Below are positions 55,675 through 64,000 of a stretch of DNA of 64,000 bases, in pieces (the first letter of the stretch is position 1; the number at the start of each line of letters is the position of its first letter). Under the pieces are notes generated by a model that saw only the letters and a program-made list of their open reading frames with translations, ran no database searches and was not told the DNA's origin. The position numbers and the translations under genes were made by a program. The stretch is from Empedobacter tilapiae. Lineage in GTDB: Bacteria; Bacteroidota; Bacteroidia; Flavobacteriales; Weeksellaceae. Where the stretch lies: contig NZ_SRPE01000005.1 in NCBI RefSeq assembly GCF_004785645.1, positions 248,001 through 312,000 on the forward strand, written 5' to 3'.

Positions 55675-56931
55675 TTAATAATTATCTCTAATAATTCGTA
55701 ATAACTTTTCGTTCTCATTTCGAATCCAAGATAAATCTTTGATCGAATTATTATTCATCAAACTAAAAATTAACGTTCTTCCAGATTTCGTTTTCAAATA
55801 ACCACTCAACGTTACATTATTGTTCAACGTTCCTGTTTTGGCGTAAATATAAGGTTGCGCTGAATCTTTGTATCTATTTTTGATTGTTCCAGTTTTACCA
55901 CCGATTGGGAAGATAGAAAACAAACGTTGTTCTGGAAATTCGTTGTACATTTTCCCTAAAACTTGAGCAAAACTTTGTGGTGTAAACAAATTATAACGCG
56001 ATAATCCCGAACCGTCAAACCACTCTGGTTGCTGTTTCAAATCATTTAATAAATACCGTTTTGAGTACCTAATAATTTCCGAAGCACTCAGTTTTCCTGG
56101 TAAAGTACTCGAAGCTAAAATCAATAAATGTTCAGCCAAAAAATTATCGCTATTTTCCATCATTTCGCGGTAAACATCATCTGATTTCTGACTATAAAAT
56201 ACTTTCGGATTATTGACCATTGGCGTTTTGATCATATCAACAGGTTTACCCAAAATTTGCGACAACGATTTTTCTATCACCGTTTCATTCACAATAAAAG
56301 GAACTTTTTCTGTTCGTTTTTTATTACTGATGTAAAATTTATTGTCATAAAAATTCCTTGGCTCTGGCATTTCTCTAATTTCTGTCAATTCTTCAAAATA
56401 TGTCGGAAATGTTTTGACAGAACTTCCATTTTTCGAAATTGAAACTAAATTTTCATGAATCGGAAACTGACTTCTTTCTGGTGCATAATCTTTTCTAAAA
56501 TCGTCCCAAGTCCAACCTGGCAAAAAAGATTCTTCGTCGAAATTATTCCAATGAAAAACAATTTTAGAACCATTATTTTTCAAGAAATCTACCGCTCGTG
56601 TATTTTTATATTTTGGATGCAAAAAAGTTGGATCTCCAGTTCCTTCGATATGCAATTCGTCGTCAATCAATTGATATTTGAATGCTGGAATCGAATCGTT
56701 CAACATTTTCATCGCTGTATACAACGTAAAAATCTTGGTATTAGATGCTGGAATAAAAAATTTGTTTCCGTTGTAATTATAGATTTCTTCTTTCGTGATT
56801 GGATCGTACAAATAAAATCCCGTGAATTGAGTGGAGTAAAAATCTGAATTGAGATGTTTTTCAATTAATTCCGTCTGCGCAAAAAGATGCACAGACGAAA
56901 AAATTGATAATATGGTAAGTAAATACTTCAT
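55675..56931 (-). CDS. D-alanyl-D-alanine carboxypeptidase/endopeptidase (PBP4, S13 family)
   Basis: 418 aa. Signal peptide 1-19 (HLFAQ). Penicillin-binding motifs: SNTK (63-66) as the S-x-x-K, GSGLSRYN as the SxN-type motif, and YAKTGTLNN as the KTG. It trims peptidoglycan peptides or splits cross-links in the periplasm. Shares a one-base overlap with the upstream MscS gene, so both are co-translated. Confidence 0.93.
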   Translation of the reverse strand: MKYLLTILSIFSSVHLFAQTELIEKHLNSDFYSTQFTGFYLYDPITKEEIYNYNGNKFFIPASNTKIFTLYTAMKMLNDSIPAFKYQLIDDELHIEGTGDPTFLHPKYKNTRAVDFLKNNGSKIVFHWNNFDEESFLPGWTWDDFRKDYAPERSQFPIHENLVSISKNGSSVKTFPTYFEELTEIREMPEPRNFYDNKFYISNKKRTEKVPFIVNETVIEKSLSQILGKPVDMIKTPMVNNPKVFYSQKSDDVYREMMENSDNFLAEHLLILASSTLPGKLSASEIIRYSKRYLLNDLKQQPEWFDGSGLSRYNLFTPQSFAQVLGKMYNEFPEQRLFSIFPIGGKTGTIKNRYKDSAQPYIYAKTGTLNNNVTLSGYLKTKSGRTLIFSLMNNNSIKDLSWIRNENEKLLRIIRDNY

Positions 56932-57833
56932 TAATCTTTGTTCTCGAAAGGAATTGTTGGCGAATTCGATTCGTTTTTAATAATCATTTCTGTATGAGGA
57001 TAAGGCATCGATATATTATTGTCGTCTAATGCGTATTTTACCGCGCGATACAATTGCCAATAAGCTGTCCAGTAATCACTATTTTTCACATAACAACGCA
57101 CAGCCAAATTCACAGAACTTGCTGCAAATTCTAAAATCTCAACCGTTTTAGATTGTGTATCATCAACCAATTCATTTTTTTCTAAAACACTCAACAAAAC
57201 CTCTCTCGCTTTGTCAAAATCATCATCATAAGAGATCCCAACATTTACATCTAATCGACGATATTCTTTTATCGAATAATTGGTAATTGGATTATTAAAC
57301 AAATTCCCATTTGGCAAAGTTATAATCTGTCCTTTTGCAGTTGCAATTACTGTATTTAGTAAATTTATCGACTCTACACTTCCCTCATTTCCTTGCGAAA
57401 CAATATAATCTCCAACTTTGAAAGGTTTGAAAAGAATAATTAAAATTCCTGCTGCAAAATTTGACAAAGAACCCTGCAAAGCTAAACCAACTGCTAACCC
57501 AACACCTCCTAAAGCTGCAACAAAACCAGAAGCATTAAAGCCTAATCTACCTACAACAAAAGTTAATACAATAGCTTTGAATAATATATTAAGAATTGGA
57601 GTTAAAAAAGTACGAATTGACAAATCGACATTTCGTGCAATCATTCTTTTTTCGATTAACTTGACAAGCTTACCTGTTATCCAAAAACCTATTAATAAAG
57701 TTAATAAAGCAGAAACTAAACTCCAACCAACCTCAGAACCTTTCGTTAATATCCATTGTGTAAAGTTTTCTAAATCCTTAAATGGAGTTGTTATTACATC
57801 TTGCAAACTATCTACTTTGTCTTGCTCTTGCAT
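56931..57833 (-). CDS. MscS-family mechanosensitive ion channel
   Basis: 300 aa from the ATG at 57833 (an ATG fifteen codons earlier is possible). Three N-terminal membrane helices, with the pore helix region FNASGFVAALGGVGLAVGLALQGSLSNFAAGILIILFKPFKVGDYI (about 99-145) typical of MscS, then a beta domain and the cytoplasmic vestibule region. Opens on osmotic downshock. Overlaps the PBP4 gene by one base; both deal with wall and turgor stress. Confidence 0.93.
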   Translation of the reverse strand: MQEQDKVDSLQDVITTPFKDLENFTQWILTKGSEVGWSLVSALLTLLIGFWITGKLVKLIEKRMIARNVDLSIRTFLTPILNILFKAIVLTFVVGRLGFNASGFVAALGGVGLAVGLALQGSLSNFAAGILIILFKPFKVGDYIVSQGNEGSVESINLLNTVIATAKGQIITLPNGNLFNNPITNYSIKEYRRLDVNVGISYDDDFDKAREVLLSVLEKNELVDDTQSKTVEILEFAASSVNLAVRCYVKNSDYWTAYWQLYRAVKYALDDNNISMPYPHTEMIIKNESNSPTIPFENKD

Positions 57834-58011
57834 AATTATTTTTTTTATTAGTAATTCAGAGGATAAAATTAGTTCCATTCTTACATCTTTTCAAAAAAAT
57901 AGAAAAATTATCATTTTTTTTAACTAATTTTAATAAATATGAATATTGGTACAATATTCGTTACGAACAAATTACAACTAAAAAAAAGGCTATAATTAAA
58001 AATTAAAATCT

Positions 58012-59280
58012 ATGAACATTATTGAATTAGTAAAAGGGTATATTACCCCAGATTTGATCTCGAAAACTTCATCAGAATTAGGTGAAAATGAATCGGGAAT
58101 TTCTAAAGCAATCAATGCTTTTATTCCTATTCTTTTAGGAGGTGTTTTAGAAAAAAAGAATTCTACTACAGGATTGTTTCATACAATCAAATCTTTTGGT
58201 GCTTCTCGTGGATTAGCAAATATCTCGACAGAACAAGAAACGCCAGACACGATTAAAGAATTAATAAATGTTATTTTTGGTTCGAATGCGCAACCAATCG
58301 TTTCTAAAATTGCTGAATATTCAGGAATTTCGACAGGTTCATCTTCAAAATTATTAGACTTAACAGCTTTAACAACTTTTGGATCTATTGGAAAAGAAGC
58401 CGAATTTAACAATGTAACAGAAGCTGATTTCTTTTCATCTTTAGGAGGAATTAAAGATAAAATCTTAGGATTAATTCCAGCTGGATTAGGACTTGGAGCT
58501 TTAGGTTTAGGAACAATATTTAACGATACACCGAAAATTACTGAAACTATTACAGAAACAAGAAAAGTAGTTGATGTAGAACCAGAAGAAAAACCTTATA
58601 TAGCGCCAGTTGATGCTTACGCAGAAACTCATAACAACAATGGTGGCGGAGGTTTTTGGAAATGGTTAATTCCACTTATCTTACTTGCAATTGCCGCTTT
58701 CTTCTTATTGAAATACTGCAAAGGCAAAGAAGAAAAAACAATTGTTACACAAGAAACTGAAATTGTGGTAGATTCATTAAATGAGGATTCTCTAAACGCT
58801 GCACCAAAAGAATTATCTGATATCGATTTAGATGGTGTTGCATTAAAAGGATACGCAAATGGATTAGAAGATCAAATTATCAAATTTATCAAAGCGCCAG
58901 ATTTTGCAACAATGACAGAAGATCAATTAAAAGAAAAATGGTTCAACTTTGATAATGTTAACTTCGTTTTTGGTAAAACAGATCAATTAGAGCCAGGTTC
59001 TGACATTCAATTAGATAATGTTGCTGCAATTTTGAAAAAATATCCAACAGCAAAAATTAAACTTGGGGCGTACACAGATAAAGTTGGTGATGATGCGAAA
59101 AACAAAGAAATCTCTCAAAAAAGAGCAGATTACTTAAAAGCTGAATTAACAAAACGTGGTGTTGGTGTGCAAGTTATTGCTGCCGAAGGTTACGGAGAAG
59201 AATTTGCAAAAGTAGCTGAAACAGCTTCTGACGCAGAAAGAGCTTCTGATCGCAAAATGTCATTACGTTTTACAAAATAA
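58012..59280 (+). CDS. DUF937-OmpA family protein
   Basis: 422 aa. N-terminal DUF937 domain (about 1-155: LISKTSSELGENESGISKAINAFIPILLGGVLEKK), one membrane helix (about 214-230, WKWLIPLILLAIAAFFLL), then a C-terminal OmpA peptidoglycan-binding domain (about 305-422: VNFVFGKTDQL, KYPTAKIKLGAYTDKVGD, KRADYLKAELTKRGV, DRKMSLRF). It links an inner-side domain through the membrane to the cell wall. Stand-alone; a terminator follows. Confidence 0.9.
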   Translation: MNIIELVKGYITPDLISKTSSELGENESGISKAINAFIPILLGGVLEKKNSTTGLFHTIKSFGASRGLANISTEQETPDTIKELINVIFGSNAQPIVSKIAEYSGISTGSSSKLLDLTALTTFGSIGKEAEFNNVTEADFFSSLGGIKDKILGLIPAGLGLGALGLGTIFNDTPKITETITETRKVVDVEPEEKPYIAPVDAYAETHNNNGGGGFWKWLIPLILLAIAAFFLLKYCKGKEEKTIVTQETEIVVDSLNEDSLNAAPKELSDIDLDGVALKGYANGLEDQIIKFIKAPDFATMTEDQLKEKWFNFDNVNFVFGKTDQLEPGSDIQLDNVAAILKKYPTAKIKLGAYTDKVGDDAKNKEISQKRADYLKAELTKRGVGVQVIAAEGYGEEFAKVAETASDAERASDRKMSLRFTK

Positions 59281-59298
59281 TCATTTCATAAAATTTTC

Positions 59299-59335
59299 AA
59301 ATAAGGGTAAAGGCAACTTTATCCTTATTTTTTTG
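59299..59335 (+). terminator. Terminator of the OmpA-family gene
   Basis: Stem arms 59299-59312 and 59317-59330, GCAA loop, one wobble, T-run. Confidence 0.82.
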
Positions 59336-59377
59336 TTATTTTTTTCGAAACCAACTCGCAACAAGCTAAACAATTAA

Positions 59378-59385
59378 TATCTTTG
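59378..59385 (+). promoter_or_regulatory. -7 box of tgt, leaderless
   Basis: TATCTTTG, six bases before the ATG at 59392, so the mRNA of tgt would be leaderless or nearly so. Confidence 0.5.
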
Positions 59386-59391
59386 CACACT

Positions 59392-60522
59392 ATGAAATTT
59401 TCAATCGATAAAAAAGACGAATTTTCTAAGGCAAGAGCTGGTGTTGTAGAAACCGATCATGGTAAAATCGAAACACCTATTTTTATGCCAGTTGGTACGG
59501 TTGGTACAGTAAAATCTGTTCACCAACGTGAATTAGAAGAAGATATTAAAGCCCAAATCATTCTTGGAAATACTTATCATTTGTATTTGCGTCCAGGAAC
59601 TGATATTTTGCACAGAGCGGGTGGATTACATAAATTTATGAATTGGCAAAAACCAATTCTTACAGATTCTGGAGGATTCCAAGTGTATTCTTTGGCGACA
59701 AGTCGTAAAAAATCTGAAGAAGGTGTGCGTTTCAAATCGCACATCGATGGTTCTTACCACATGTTTACACCAGAAAAATCAATGGAAATTCAACGTTATA
59801 TCGGAGCTGATATTTTTATGGCTTTTGATGAATTAACAGGAATTCCAGCAAAATATCATGATGCAAAACGTGCTATGCATGTGACACATCGTTGGTTGGA
59901 GCGTTGTAGAACTTGGTTAAACAATAACCCAGAATATTACGATCACAAACAAACACTTTTTCCTATTGTACAAGGAAATGATTTCAAAGATTTGCGTCAA
60001 GAATCAGCAAAATATATTGCAGATTTCGGTGCAGAAGGAAATGCAATTGGTGGATTATCTGTTGGTGAACCAGAACCTGTGATGTACGAAATGACGGATA
60101 TCGTAACCGAAATTCTTCCACAGGACAAACCTCGTTATTTAATGGGAGTTGGAACACCTTGGAATATTATCGAATGTATTGCTTTAGGAGTTGATATGTT
60201 CGACTGTGTTATGCCAACTCGTAATGCGCGTAACGCAATGTTATTCACTTGGAATGGTGTTATGAACATGAAAAATGCAAAATGGAAAGATTGTTTTGAA
60301 CCATTAGACGAAAACGGAACAAGCTATGTAGATAGTTATTACACAAAAGCCTATGTTCGTCATTTATTCAATGCTAACGAAGCTTTAGGAAAACAAATTG
60401 CATCTGTTCATAACCTTGCGTTTTATTTAGATTTGGTAAGAGTTGCAAGACAGCATATCTTAGCAGGAGATTTCGCTCAATGGAAAGAACAAATTGTTCC
60501 ACAATTAAAACAACGTCTGTAG
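59392..60522 (+). CDS. tgt: tRNA-guanine(34) transglycosylase lacking the usual zinc cysteines
   Basis: 376 aa from the ATG at 59392. Full TGT core: IFMPVGTVGTVKSV, LGNTYHLYLRPG, LTDSGGFQVYSLA, FPIVQGN, LPQDKPRYLMGVGTPWNIIECIALGVDMFDCVMPTRNARNAMLFT with the nucleophile Asp in VDMFDC. The C-terminal zinc segment, CxCxxC in E. coli, reads NGTSYVDS here: no cysteine, though the histidine of VHNLAFY is kept. It exchanges G34 for preQ1 or queuine in tRNA wobble positions. Followed by an LptF/G gene one base later. Confidence 0.93.
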   Translation: MKFSIDKKDEFSKARAGVVETDHGKIETPIFMPVGTVGTVKSVHQRELEEDIKAQIILGNTYHLYLRPGTDILHRAGGLHKFMNWQKPILTDSGGFQVYSLATSRKKSEEGVRFKSHIDGSYHMFTPEKSMEIQRYIGADIFMAFDELTGIPAKYHDAKRAMHVTHRWLERCRTWLNNNPEYYDHKQTLFPIVQGNDFKDLRQESAKYIADFGAEGNAIGGLSVGEPEPVMYEMTDIVTEILPQDKPRYLMGVGTPWNIIECIALGVDMFDCVMPTRNARNAMLFTWNGVMNMKNAKWKDCFEPLDENGTSYVDSYYTKAYVRHLFNANEALGKQIASVHNLAFYLDLVRVARQHILAGDFAQWKEQIVPQLKQRL

Positions 60523-60523
60523 T

Positions 60524-61618
60524 TTGAAAATAATTGATAAATACATCATCCGAAACTTTATCGGAACCTTTATCTTCATGGTTTTGATTTTGTCTACTAT
60601 CGCCGTTATTGTCGATCTTAGTCAAAAATTAGGACGTATTAATGATAGTGGTTCTACTGCCTATGCAGCAATGACACAGTTTTATCCTTATTGGTCAGTT
60701 TGGATTATTAACACCTTTTTACCAATTGCAGTTTTTATCACTGTGATATATTTTACATCACGATTGACGATGCAAACCGAAATTGTAGGTGTTCTTTCGG
60801 GTGGAATTAGTTTTTATCGATTTACACTTCCTTATATTTGGGTAGCTATTTTCTTAGCTATTTCAGCGTTATTAGTTGGGAATGTAGTTTTACCTTGGGC
60901 AAATATCAAAAAAAATAAATACCAATATACCCATTTATTGAGTAGTAACGACAAGGAAGAATATTACAAACGACAACGTATCGGTTCGCAAATTTCTCCT
61001 GATGAATTTGTTTTTGTTGACAGTTATGATAGAACTGATAAATTAGGGAGCTCTTTTATGTACCAAAAATTTGATTCGACTGAATTGAAAAAACAAATCA
61101 TCGCTTCAAGTTTTAATTGGAATGATAAAGATTCTACATATGCATTAATGAGTGTTTATACGCGCGAAATTAACAAGGATAAAACCGAAAAGTTAAATTA
61201 CGAAGCCAATACAAATTTGAAGTTACCAGCTTCTCCTGACGAAATTTTACCAGAAGAATATGTTGCTGAAACAATGAATACCTTCGAATTGAATGAATTT
61301 ATTCAGAAACAAAAAGCAAAAGGTTCTGCCAATGTAAATACATATGAAAATGAATTAAATAACCGTTTGAGCGTACCATTTTCAACTATTATTTTGACAC
61401 TTTTGGCTTTATCGCTTTCATCTAAAAAACGTCGTGGAGGAATCGGAATCAATCTTGCAGTTGGTATTTCGTTAGCGTTTGTCTACATTTTCTTCTCGCA
61501 AACAACGTCTACGTTTTCCGAAAAAGGATATGTTTCGCCACTTGTCGCCTCATGGATACCAAACATTGTCTTTGGACTACTCACCTTATTTTTATATTTC
61601 AGACGAGCTCGTTCATAA
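60524..61618 (+). CDS. LptF/LptG-family permease
   Basis: 364 aa. Start LKIIDKYIIRNFIGTFIFMVLILSTIAVIVDLSQKLG, six membrane helices (about 12-35, 60-80, 97-117, 285-303, 311-330, 338-357) and a large periplasmic domain between. Subunit of the LPS export ABC transporter LptB2FG. The start is TTG: no ATG or GTG lies between the in-frame stop and this codon, and it sits one base after the tgt stop codon, so translation is coupled. Confidence 0.88.
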   Translation: MKIIDKYIIRNFIGTFIFMVLILSTIAVIVDLSQKLGRINDSGSTAYAAMTQFYPYWSVWIINTFLPIAVFITVIYFTSRLTMQTEIVGVLSGGISFYRFTLPYIWVAIFLAISALLVGNVVLPWANIKKNKYQYTHLLSSNDKEEYYKRQRIGSQISPDEFVFVDSYDRTDKLGSSFMYQKFDSTELKKQIIASSFNWNDKDSTYALMSVYTREINKDKTEKLNYEANTNLKLPASPDEILPEEYVAETMNTFELNEFIQKQKAKGSANVNTYENELNNRLSVPFSTIILTLLALSLSSKKRRGGIGINLAVGISLAFVYIFFSQTTSTFSEKGYVSPLVASWIPNIVFGLLTLFLYFRRARS

Positions 61619-61628
61619 AATATTTCAA

Positions 61629-61661
61629 AAATCCAGTTCTTTTCGGAACTGGATTTTTTTT
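61629..61661 (+). terminator. Terminator of the tgt-lptF/G unit
   Basis: Stem arms 61629-61639 and 61646-61656, 6-nt loop, T-run. Confidence 0.85.
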
Positions 61662-61686
61662 GTATTTTTAATTAAACTATTCTTAG

Positions 61687-61896
61687 ATGAAAAAATACTT
61701 AATACCAACAATAATTAGTTTAGTTCTTTTTATTTTAATTATCAGCCCTGGATTTTTCAATCTAATACCTTTTTCCATTCATCAAATTCTCTTTAGAAAT
61801 ATTATTGATGAAAATATATTTATCTATATGTTTGATTTTCTATTCTGTATATTTATCTGGTTTATTGCTTTCAAATTAATCAATTCGATACCATAA
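61687..61896 (+). CDS. Small two-helix membrane protein
   Basis: 69 aa with hydrophobic stretches at about 5-24 and 45-65 (ISLVLFILIISPGFF, FLFCIFIWFIAFKL). Not recognised. Own terminator not seen; it follows the terminator of the LptF/G gene. AT-rich, so the ORF may be spurious, but length and hydrophobicity are consistent with a real protein. Confidence 0.5.
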   Translation: MKKYLIPTIISLVLFILIISPGFFNLIPFSIHQILFRNIIDENIFIYMFDFLFCIFIWFIAFKLINSIP

Positions 61897-61898
61897 AA

Positions 61899-61937
61899 TT
61901 TAGTTAAAATCAGTTCTTTAATAAATTCATCCGCTTG
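61899..61937. repeat. Imperfect direct repeat, copy 1
   Basis: 39 bases, 31 identical to 63378-63416 with no gaps. The pair flanks the endonuclease/exonuclease gene. Differences fall largely at third positions if read on the minus strand (QADEFIKELILTK vs QVDEIFKELILAK). Confidence 0.6.
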
Positions 61938-62045
61938 AAAAGAAATAAAATTTTTTATTCAATTGATAATAAGTATCTTTAAGATATTCTATATTAATTT
62001 CTTAGATTTTAAAAAAGTTAAAGTGTAAAACTAAAATCAATTGAT

Positions 62046-63296
62046 ATGAAAAAAAATTTACTCCTTTTATTTTTAATCCTTTCGGTTTCTATTTTTTCAC
62101 AAGAAACATTAAATACAATGTTTTATAATGTGTTTAAATTTCCGAATTCACTTCCTCAAAATCGTCAATTGATCTTAAGAGATATTTTAGACGAATACAA
62201 ACCAGATTTATTTATGATTTGTGAATTAGTAACAGAAAATGGCGCTGATTTAATCTTAAATACATCTTTGCAAAATCAACCTGATAAATTTGCTCGCGCA
62301 CTTTTTGTAGCTGATACAACGAAATTAGATGATCCGTTACAAACAATGGTTTTTTATAACACACGTAAATTGGCGTTAGTTAATCAACAAAAAATCCCCA
62401 CAGTCTATCGCGACATCAATCAATATTCTTTTCAATTAAATATTACTTCAAACGATCCCATTCATTTAGAAGTTTTTGTTGCGCATCTAAAATCGAGTAC
62501 AGGACCTGCAAATCGTCAAATGCGTTTGGAAATGGTGCAAGAAGTCACAAAATCTTTGAAAAAATTAACACAACCTAATACGTATGTACTTTTTGCTGGA
62601 GATTTTAATTTTTATAATTCATCAGAGCCTGCTTATCAAGAAATTATCAACCCAGCAAATGCTATTTTGATGATTGATCCATTAAATGCACCTGGAAAAT
62701 GGCAAGACAATCCAGCTTTTAGTTATTTACATACACAAAGTACGCGCGTTTCTAACGTAGGTTTTGGAAGCGGAACTAATGCAGGAGCAAGTGGCGGTTT
62801 GGATGATCGTTTTGATTTTATTATGATGAGTGAAAATTTCAAAAAAAGCACACGTTTTTCTTTTATAAACGATAGTTATAAAGCGTATGGAAATAATGGA
62901 GATTGTTTGAATAAAGACGTTAAAGATCCTGATTGTACTGGCATTTACTCACAAACTTTACGAACTAATTTGTACAATATGAGTGATCATTTACCTATTG
63001 TGATGCAATTTAAAATTCATGAGAATTTAAGTACAAAATCAATTGAATCAAAACCATTTATTTGGTTAAAATCAGCAAATATTACAAATGATAAAATTAT
63101 AATTGGTATTGATAAAACTCAATTAAATACTCAAAATAATATACTTTTTATTTACAATTCAATTGGACAAATTGTACAATCGATTCGCATCAATAATGAA
63201 TCAAATATAACGATTAATTGTCAAGGATTAGCTGCTGGAATCTATTATATTAAAACAAAAGAATCGAACGAAATTTTAAAATTTATAAAGAAATAA
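62046..63296 (+). CDS. Endonuclease/exonuclease/phosphatase-family protein with T9SS sorting domain
   Basis: 416 aa. Signal peptide 1-19 (SVSIFSQ). EEP-domain residues are seen: TMFYNVFKFP, FMICELVTENGADL (Glu), VAHLKSSTGPANRQMRLE, FAGDFNFYNS (Asp-x-Asn), DDRFDFIMMS and MSDHLPIVMQF (Asp-His). The last about 80 residues (ILFIYNSIGQIVQSIRI, LAAGIYYIKTKES) form a T9SS type A sorting domain. A secreted nuclease or phosphatase; substrate not determinable. Flanked by imperfect direct repeats. Confidence 0.88.
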   Translation: MKKNLLLLFLILSVSIFSQETLNTMFYNVFKFPNSLPQNRQLILRDILDEYKPDLFMICELVTENGADLILNTSLQNQPDKFARALFVADTTKLDDPLQTMVFYNTRKLALVNQQKIPTVYRDINQYSFQLNITSNDPIHLEVFVAHLKSSTGPANRQMRLEMVQEVTKSLKKLTQPNTYVLFAGDFNFYNSSEPAYQEIINPANAILMIDPLNAPGKWQDNPAFSYLHTQSTRVSNVGFGSGTNAGASGGLDDRFDFIMMSENFKKSTRFSFINDSYKAYGNNGDCLNKDVKDPDCTGIYSQTLRTNLYNMSDHLPIVMQFKIHENLSTKSIESKPFIWLKSANITNDKIIIGIDKTQLNTQNNILFIYNSIGQIVQSIRINNESNITINCQGLAAGIYYIKTKESNEILKFIKK

Positions 63297-63377
63297 TATT
63301 CATTTAAATTCAATATTAGTTTTATCGAAAACAAAATAATTTTATTCAAAACAATAGCTCAACTATTTACTTAATAT

Positions 63378-63416
63378 TTTAGCTAAAATCAACTCTTTAA
63401 AAATTTCGTCAACTTG
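63378..63416. repeat. Imperfect direct repeat, copy 2
   Basis: Partner of 61899-61937; located just upstream of the thrS promoter box. On the minus strand it reads as a peptide end LQVDEIFKELILAKILSK with a stop. Confidence 0.6.
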
Positions 63417-63427
63417 CAGAAAATTCG

Positions 63428-63435
63428 TAATTTTG
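63428..63435 (+). promoter_or_regulatory. -7 box of thrS
   Basis: TAATTTTG, 27 bases before the ATG. The TTG at 63414-63416 is too close to serve as -33. Confidence 0.4.
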
Positions 63436-63462
63436 CATCTTAGTACAAATTCTAAAAGTAAG

Positions 63463-64000
63463 ATGATAAACATTTCTCTTCCAGATGGAAGTGTAAAACA
63501 GTATGAGAGTGGCGTAACTCCTATGGACGTGGCGCTAAGCATTAGTGAAGGTTTAGCACGTAATGTAATTTCGGCTATAGTAAACGATCAACAAGTTGAA
63601 ACAACAACCCCAATCACCACAGATGCAACGATCAAATTGTTAACCTGGAATGATGAAATGGGTAAAAAAGCTTTTTGGCATTCATCTGCTCACTTATTAG
63701 CACAAGCTATTTTAGAGTTTTATCCAAATGCGAAATTAACAATTGGACCTGCGATTGACAAAGGTTTCTATTACGATGTTGATTTTGGTGAAGATAAATT
63801 TACAGAAGCTGATTTTGCGAAAGTAGAAAAAGCAATGTTAGAGAATGCAAAGAAAAAAGCTGAATTCAAATTATATTCAGTTTCGAAAGCAGAAGCATTA
63901 GAAACGTATAAAGACAATGAATACAAAACAGAATTAATCTCTAACTTAAATGATGGAGATATTACTTTCTGTACACACGATAATTTTACAGATTTATGTC
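63463..64000 (+). CDS. thrS: Threonyl-tRNA synthetase, N-terminal part
   Basis: The frame starts at the ATG at 63463 and runs open off the end (about 179 codons). N-terminal TGS domain (about 1-60: INISLPDGSVKQYESGVTPMDVALSISEGLAR), then the second additional/editing domain with WHSSAHLLAQAI (His73 and His77 of the HxxxH motif) and PNAKLTIGPAIDKGFYYDVDF. This is the editing domain that clears Ser-tRNAThr. Catalytic core lies outside the window. Confidence 0.96.
   Translation, partial: MINISLPDGSVKQYESGVTPMDVALSISEGLARNVISAIVNDQQVETTTPITTDATIKLLTWNDEMGKKAFWHSSAHLLAQAILEFYPNAKLTIGPAIDKGFYYDVDFGEDKFTEADFAKVEKAMLENAKKKAEFKLYSVSKAEALETYKDNEYKTELISNLNDGDITFCTHDNFTDLC

Noticed and set aside
57951-57966. 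Sigma-54-like match TTGGTAC-N5-TCGT before the OmpA-family gene
   Set aside because: The -12 element is poor (TCGT) and the -24 element has T for C, so it is not convincing.
59299-59391. preQ1 riboswitch before tgt
   Set aside because: The -7 box is only six bases before the ATG, leaving no room for a leader RNA.
63297-63462. T-box leader before thrS
   Set aside because: No stem I, specifier or T-box consensus is seen; the predicted leader is only about 25 nt.

Overview
The window is a contiguous, low-GC (about one third G+C by eye) piece of a bacterial chromosome from the Bacteroidetes, class Flavobacteriia, most like the Weeksellaceae (Empedobacter/Chryseobacterium relatives). The grounds are: type IX secretion (T9SS) C-terminal sorting domains on three secreted enzymes; several TonB-dependent receptors; bacillithiol synthesis by BshC; Bacteroidetes-type promoters (-33 TTG/TTTG and -7 TAnnTTTG) in front of many genes; and no visible Shine-Dalgarno pattern. 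Genus assignment is inference. There is no phage, plasmid, insertion sequence or CRISPR array. The window is mainly housekeeping with a few accessory outer-membrane and secreted functions.

Layout. 1-10 kb: end of a TonB-dependent receptor/outer-membrane barrel, a dicarboxylate/amino-acid symporter, a LysM plus binding-protein-fold protein, bshC with a glycerophosphodiesterase, two coiled-coil/stress-type proteins, mannose-1-phosphate guanylyltransferase and a SprT-like protein. 10-16 kb: mlaE-mlaF lipid transport genes, a barrel porin, a TPR protein, ribH, an acyl-ACP thioesterase, an NlpE-like lipoprotein and ndk. 16-26 kb: a T9SS type C metalloprotease translationally coupled to a tiny membrane protein, an APC permease, a TonB-dependent receptor under a SAM-I riboswitch, pabC/pabB and a membrane protein. 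26-34 kb: nitroreductase, AlkB, an esterase lipoprotein, DinB, Mrp and NifU (Fe-S assembly), DUF3108, DUF1398, Aat, an SSB-like DUF3127 protein, tRNA-Leu(UAG), a possible 37-aa membrane peptide and CsbD. 34-39 kb: acetyltransferase-like protein, DUF4833, two DedA paralogues, yraN, upp and an LD-carboxypeptidase. 39-45 kb: two tandem paralogous TonB-dependent receptors separated by an extremely AT-rich spacer. 44.5-50 kb: a compact NAD operon (peptidase C1 - nadA - nadB - unknown - nadC) with 1-nt overlaps. 50-64 kb: a fused UMP synthase (OPRT-ODC), an M28 peptidase with T9SS tail and lipoprotein, trmB, a 4-TM protein, DUF6702, a PBP4-type carboxypeptidase with an MscS channel, DUF937-OmpA, tgt, an LptF/G permease, a T9SS-tailed endonuclease/exonuclease/phosphatase-family protein, and the start of thrS.

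How it fits together. Several groups look like functional modules: a SAM-riboswitch-controlled outer-membrane receptor followed by an inner-membrane amino-acid permease (possible methionine or related uptake); de novo NAD synthesis; Mrp/NifU Fe-S delivery; PabB/PabC for folate; envelope maintenance (MlaEF, LptF/G, PBP4, MscS, LysM, OmpA). No clearly new defence or mobile system is visible. The most interesting leads are the riboswitch-TonB-permease module, the T9SS type C protease with its coupled mini-protein, a TonB-C-like secreted protein inside the NAD operon, a tRNA-guanine transglycosylase without the usual zinc cysteines, the eukaryote-type UMP synthase fusion, and two matching sigma-54-like promoters.
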